DNA of 64,000 bases from Molanna angustata (Eukaryota > Arthropoda > Insecta > Trichoptera > Molannidae): positions 22,555,677-22,619,676 of the forward strand of contig OY754981.1 in the NCBI GenBank assembly GCA_963576475.1. Direction: 5' to 3'. Positions 63,600-64,000 of this stretch are shown here, piece by piece. A model generated the notes under the pieces. That model was given only the letters and a program-made list of their open reading frames with translations, ran no database searches and was not told the origin of the DNA. Numbering within the stretch: position 1 is the stretch's first letter; the number at the start of each line of letters is the position of its first letter. Made by a program: the position numbers and the translations under genes.

Positions 63600-63780
63600 G
63601 CCCCCAAGTCAAATTGAAAACGCTGTTCGTTATCGCCAAGCGCTAATTTTTTTTTGTATGGGATTTGACGTTTGTTATTTGTTATTGTAGAAAAAATTTC
63701 TACAACAAACGTCAAATCACATAGAAAAAAAAATTAGCGCTTGGCGATAACGAACAGCGTTTTCAATTTGACTTGGGGGC
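63600..63780. mobile_element. Perfect-arm hairpin MITE (181 bp)
   Basis: Arms 63600-63655 and 63725-63780 are exact 56-bp complements (GCCCCCAAGTCAAATTG ... CAATTTGACTTGGGGGC). A further inner pair GATTTGACGTTTGTT / AACAAACGTCAAATC encloses GTAGAAAAAATTTCTAC. The flanking AAT on both sides may be the target duplication. The perfection suggests very recent activity or gene conversion between arms. Confidence 0.9.
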
Positions 63781-63783
63781 AAT

Positions 63784-64000
63784 ATGTATGGATGTAGAAA
63801 ACATCAGATGATGGGTATTATAAGTGGACTGTATGAAAATATAAAATCCATGGATGTAGAAAACATCAGGTGATGAGTACTAATGTTGTAGGATAAGTGG
63901 ACTGTATGAAAATATAAAATGTATGGATGTAGAAAACATCAGGTGATGGGTATTTATGTTGTAGGATAAGTGGACTGTATGAAAATAAAAAATGTATTAA
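63784..64000. repeat. Tandem repeat array (62-78 bp unit), runs off the window
   Basis: TATGGATGTAGAAAACATCA, GATGGGTATT, an optional TATGTTGTAGGA, and TAAGTGGACTGTATGAAAAT recur three times with length variants. The array continues past the window end. Confidence 0.85.

Overview
This is an AT-rich animal nuclear window. Everything recognisable fits an insect: spliced exons, tRNA-derived SINEs, CR1-, R1- and RTE-type non-LTR retrotransposons, a Penelope-like fragment, a PIF/Harbinger relic and many palindromic MITEs. The order is not certain; the abundance of TAGGTA/TACCTA words is reminiscent of Lepidoptera, but this is only an impression. No bacterial, plasmid or CRISPR features were seen.

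Host gene. One convincing protein-coding gene lies on the + strand at about 26.2-34.4 kb. It has three coding exons (26226-26282, 29422-31661, 34202-34379) with consensus splice sites and matching phases, giving an 824-residue protein. Conserved-looking blocks near both ends suggest a Zasp/PDZ-LIM-type (ALP/Enigma-like) muscle Z-disc protein without PDZ or LIM domains in this isoform. Intron 1 holds a degenerate 60-70 bp minisatellite that grades into a longer repeat. Intron 2 holds a 413-bp (TA)n run, a Penelope-like GIY-YIG endonuclease fragment and a MITE.

Region by region. 1-7.9 kb: dispersed repeats, a ~1-kb foldback, SINEs and LINE 3' ends. 7.96-20.27 kb: a retrotransposon nest. A 5'-truncated RTE-type LINE with a 13-bp target duplication is split by an 11.5-kb insertion with its own 12-bp duplication; the insertion carries a CR1-like element (PHD-finger ORF1 plus ORF2) and an R1-like element (zinc-knuckle ORF1 plus ORF2), both on the minus strand. 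20.3-26.2 kb: MITEs, a foldback with a SINE inside it, and several short unidentified coding-like remnants. 26.2-34.5 kb: the host gene. 34.5-64 kb: no convincing host gene. It holds truncated LINEs, three SINE families, at least four palindromic or TIR-bearing MITE families, a PIF/Harbinger deletion derivative, and large microsatellites ((TTTTA)n ~0.93 kb, (TAAA)n ~0.3 kb) that start at LINE tails.

How it works together. The elements show autonomous/parasite relations: SINE family 3 ends in a tail resembling that of a LINE family in the same window, and SINEs have inserted into a palindromic MITE twice. All retrotransposon ORF2s seen are frameshifted or truncated, so nothing here looks mobile now. 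Boundaries of repeats are by eye and good to about 5-30 bases unless a duplication fixes them.
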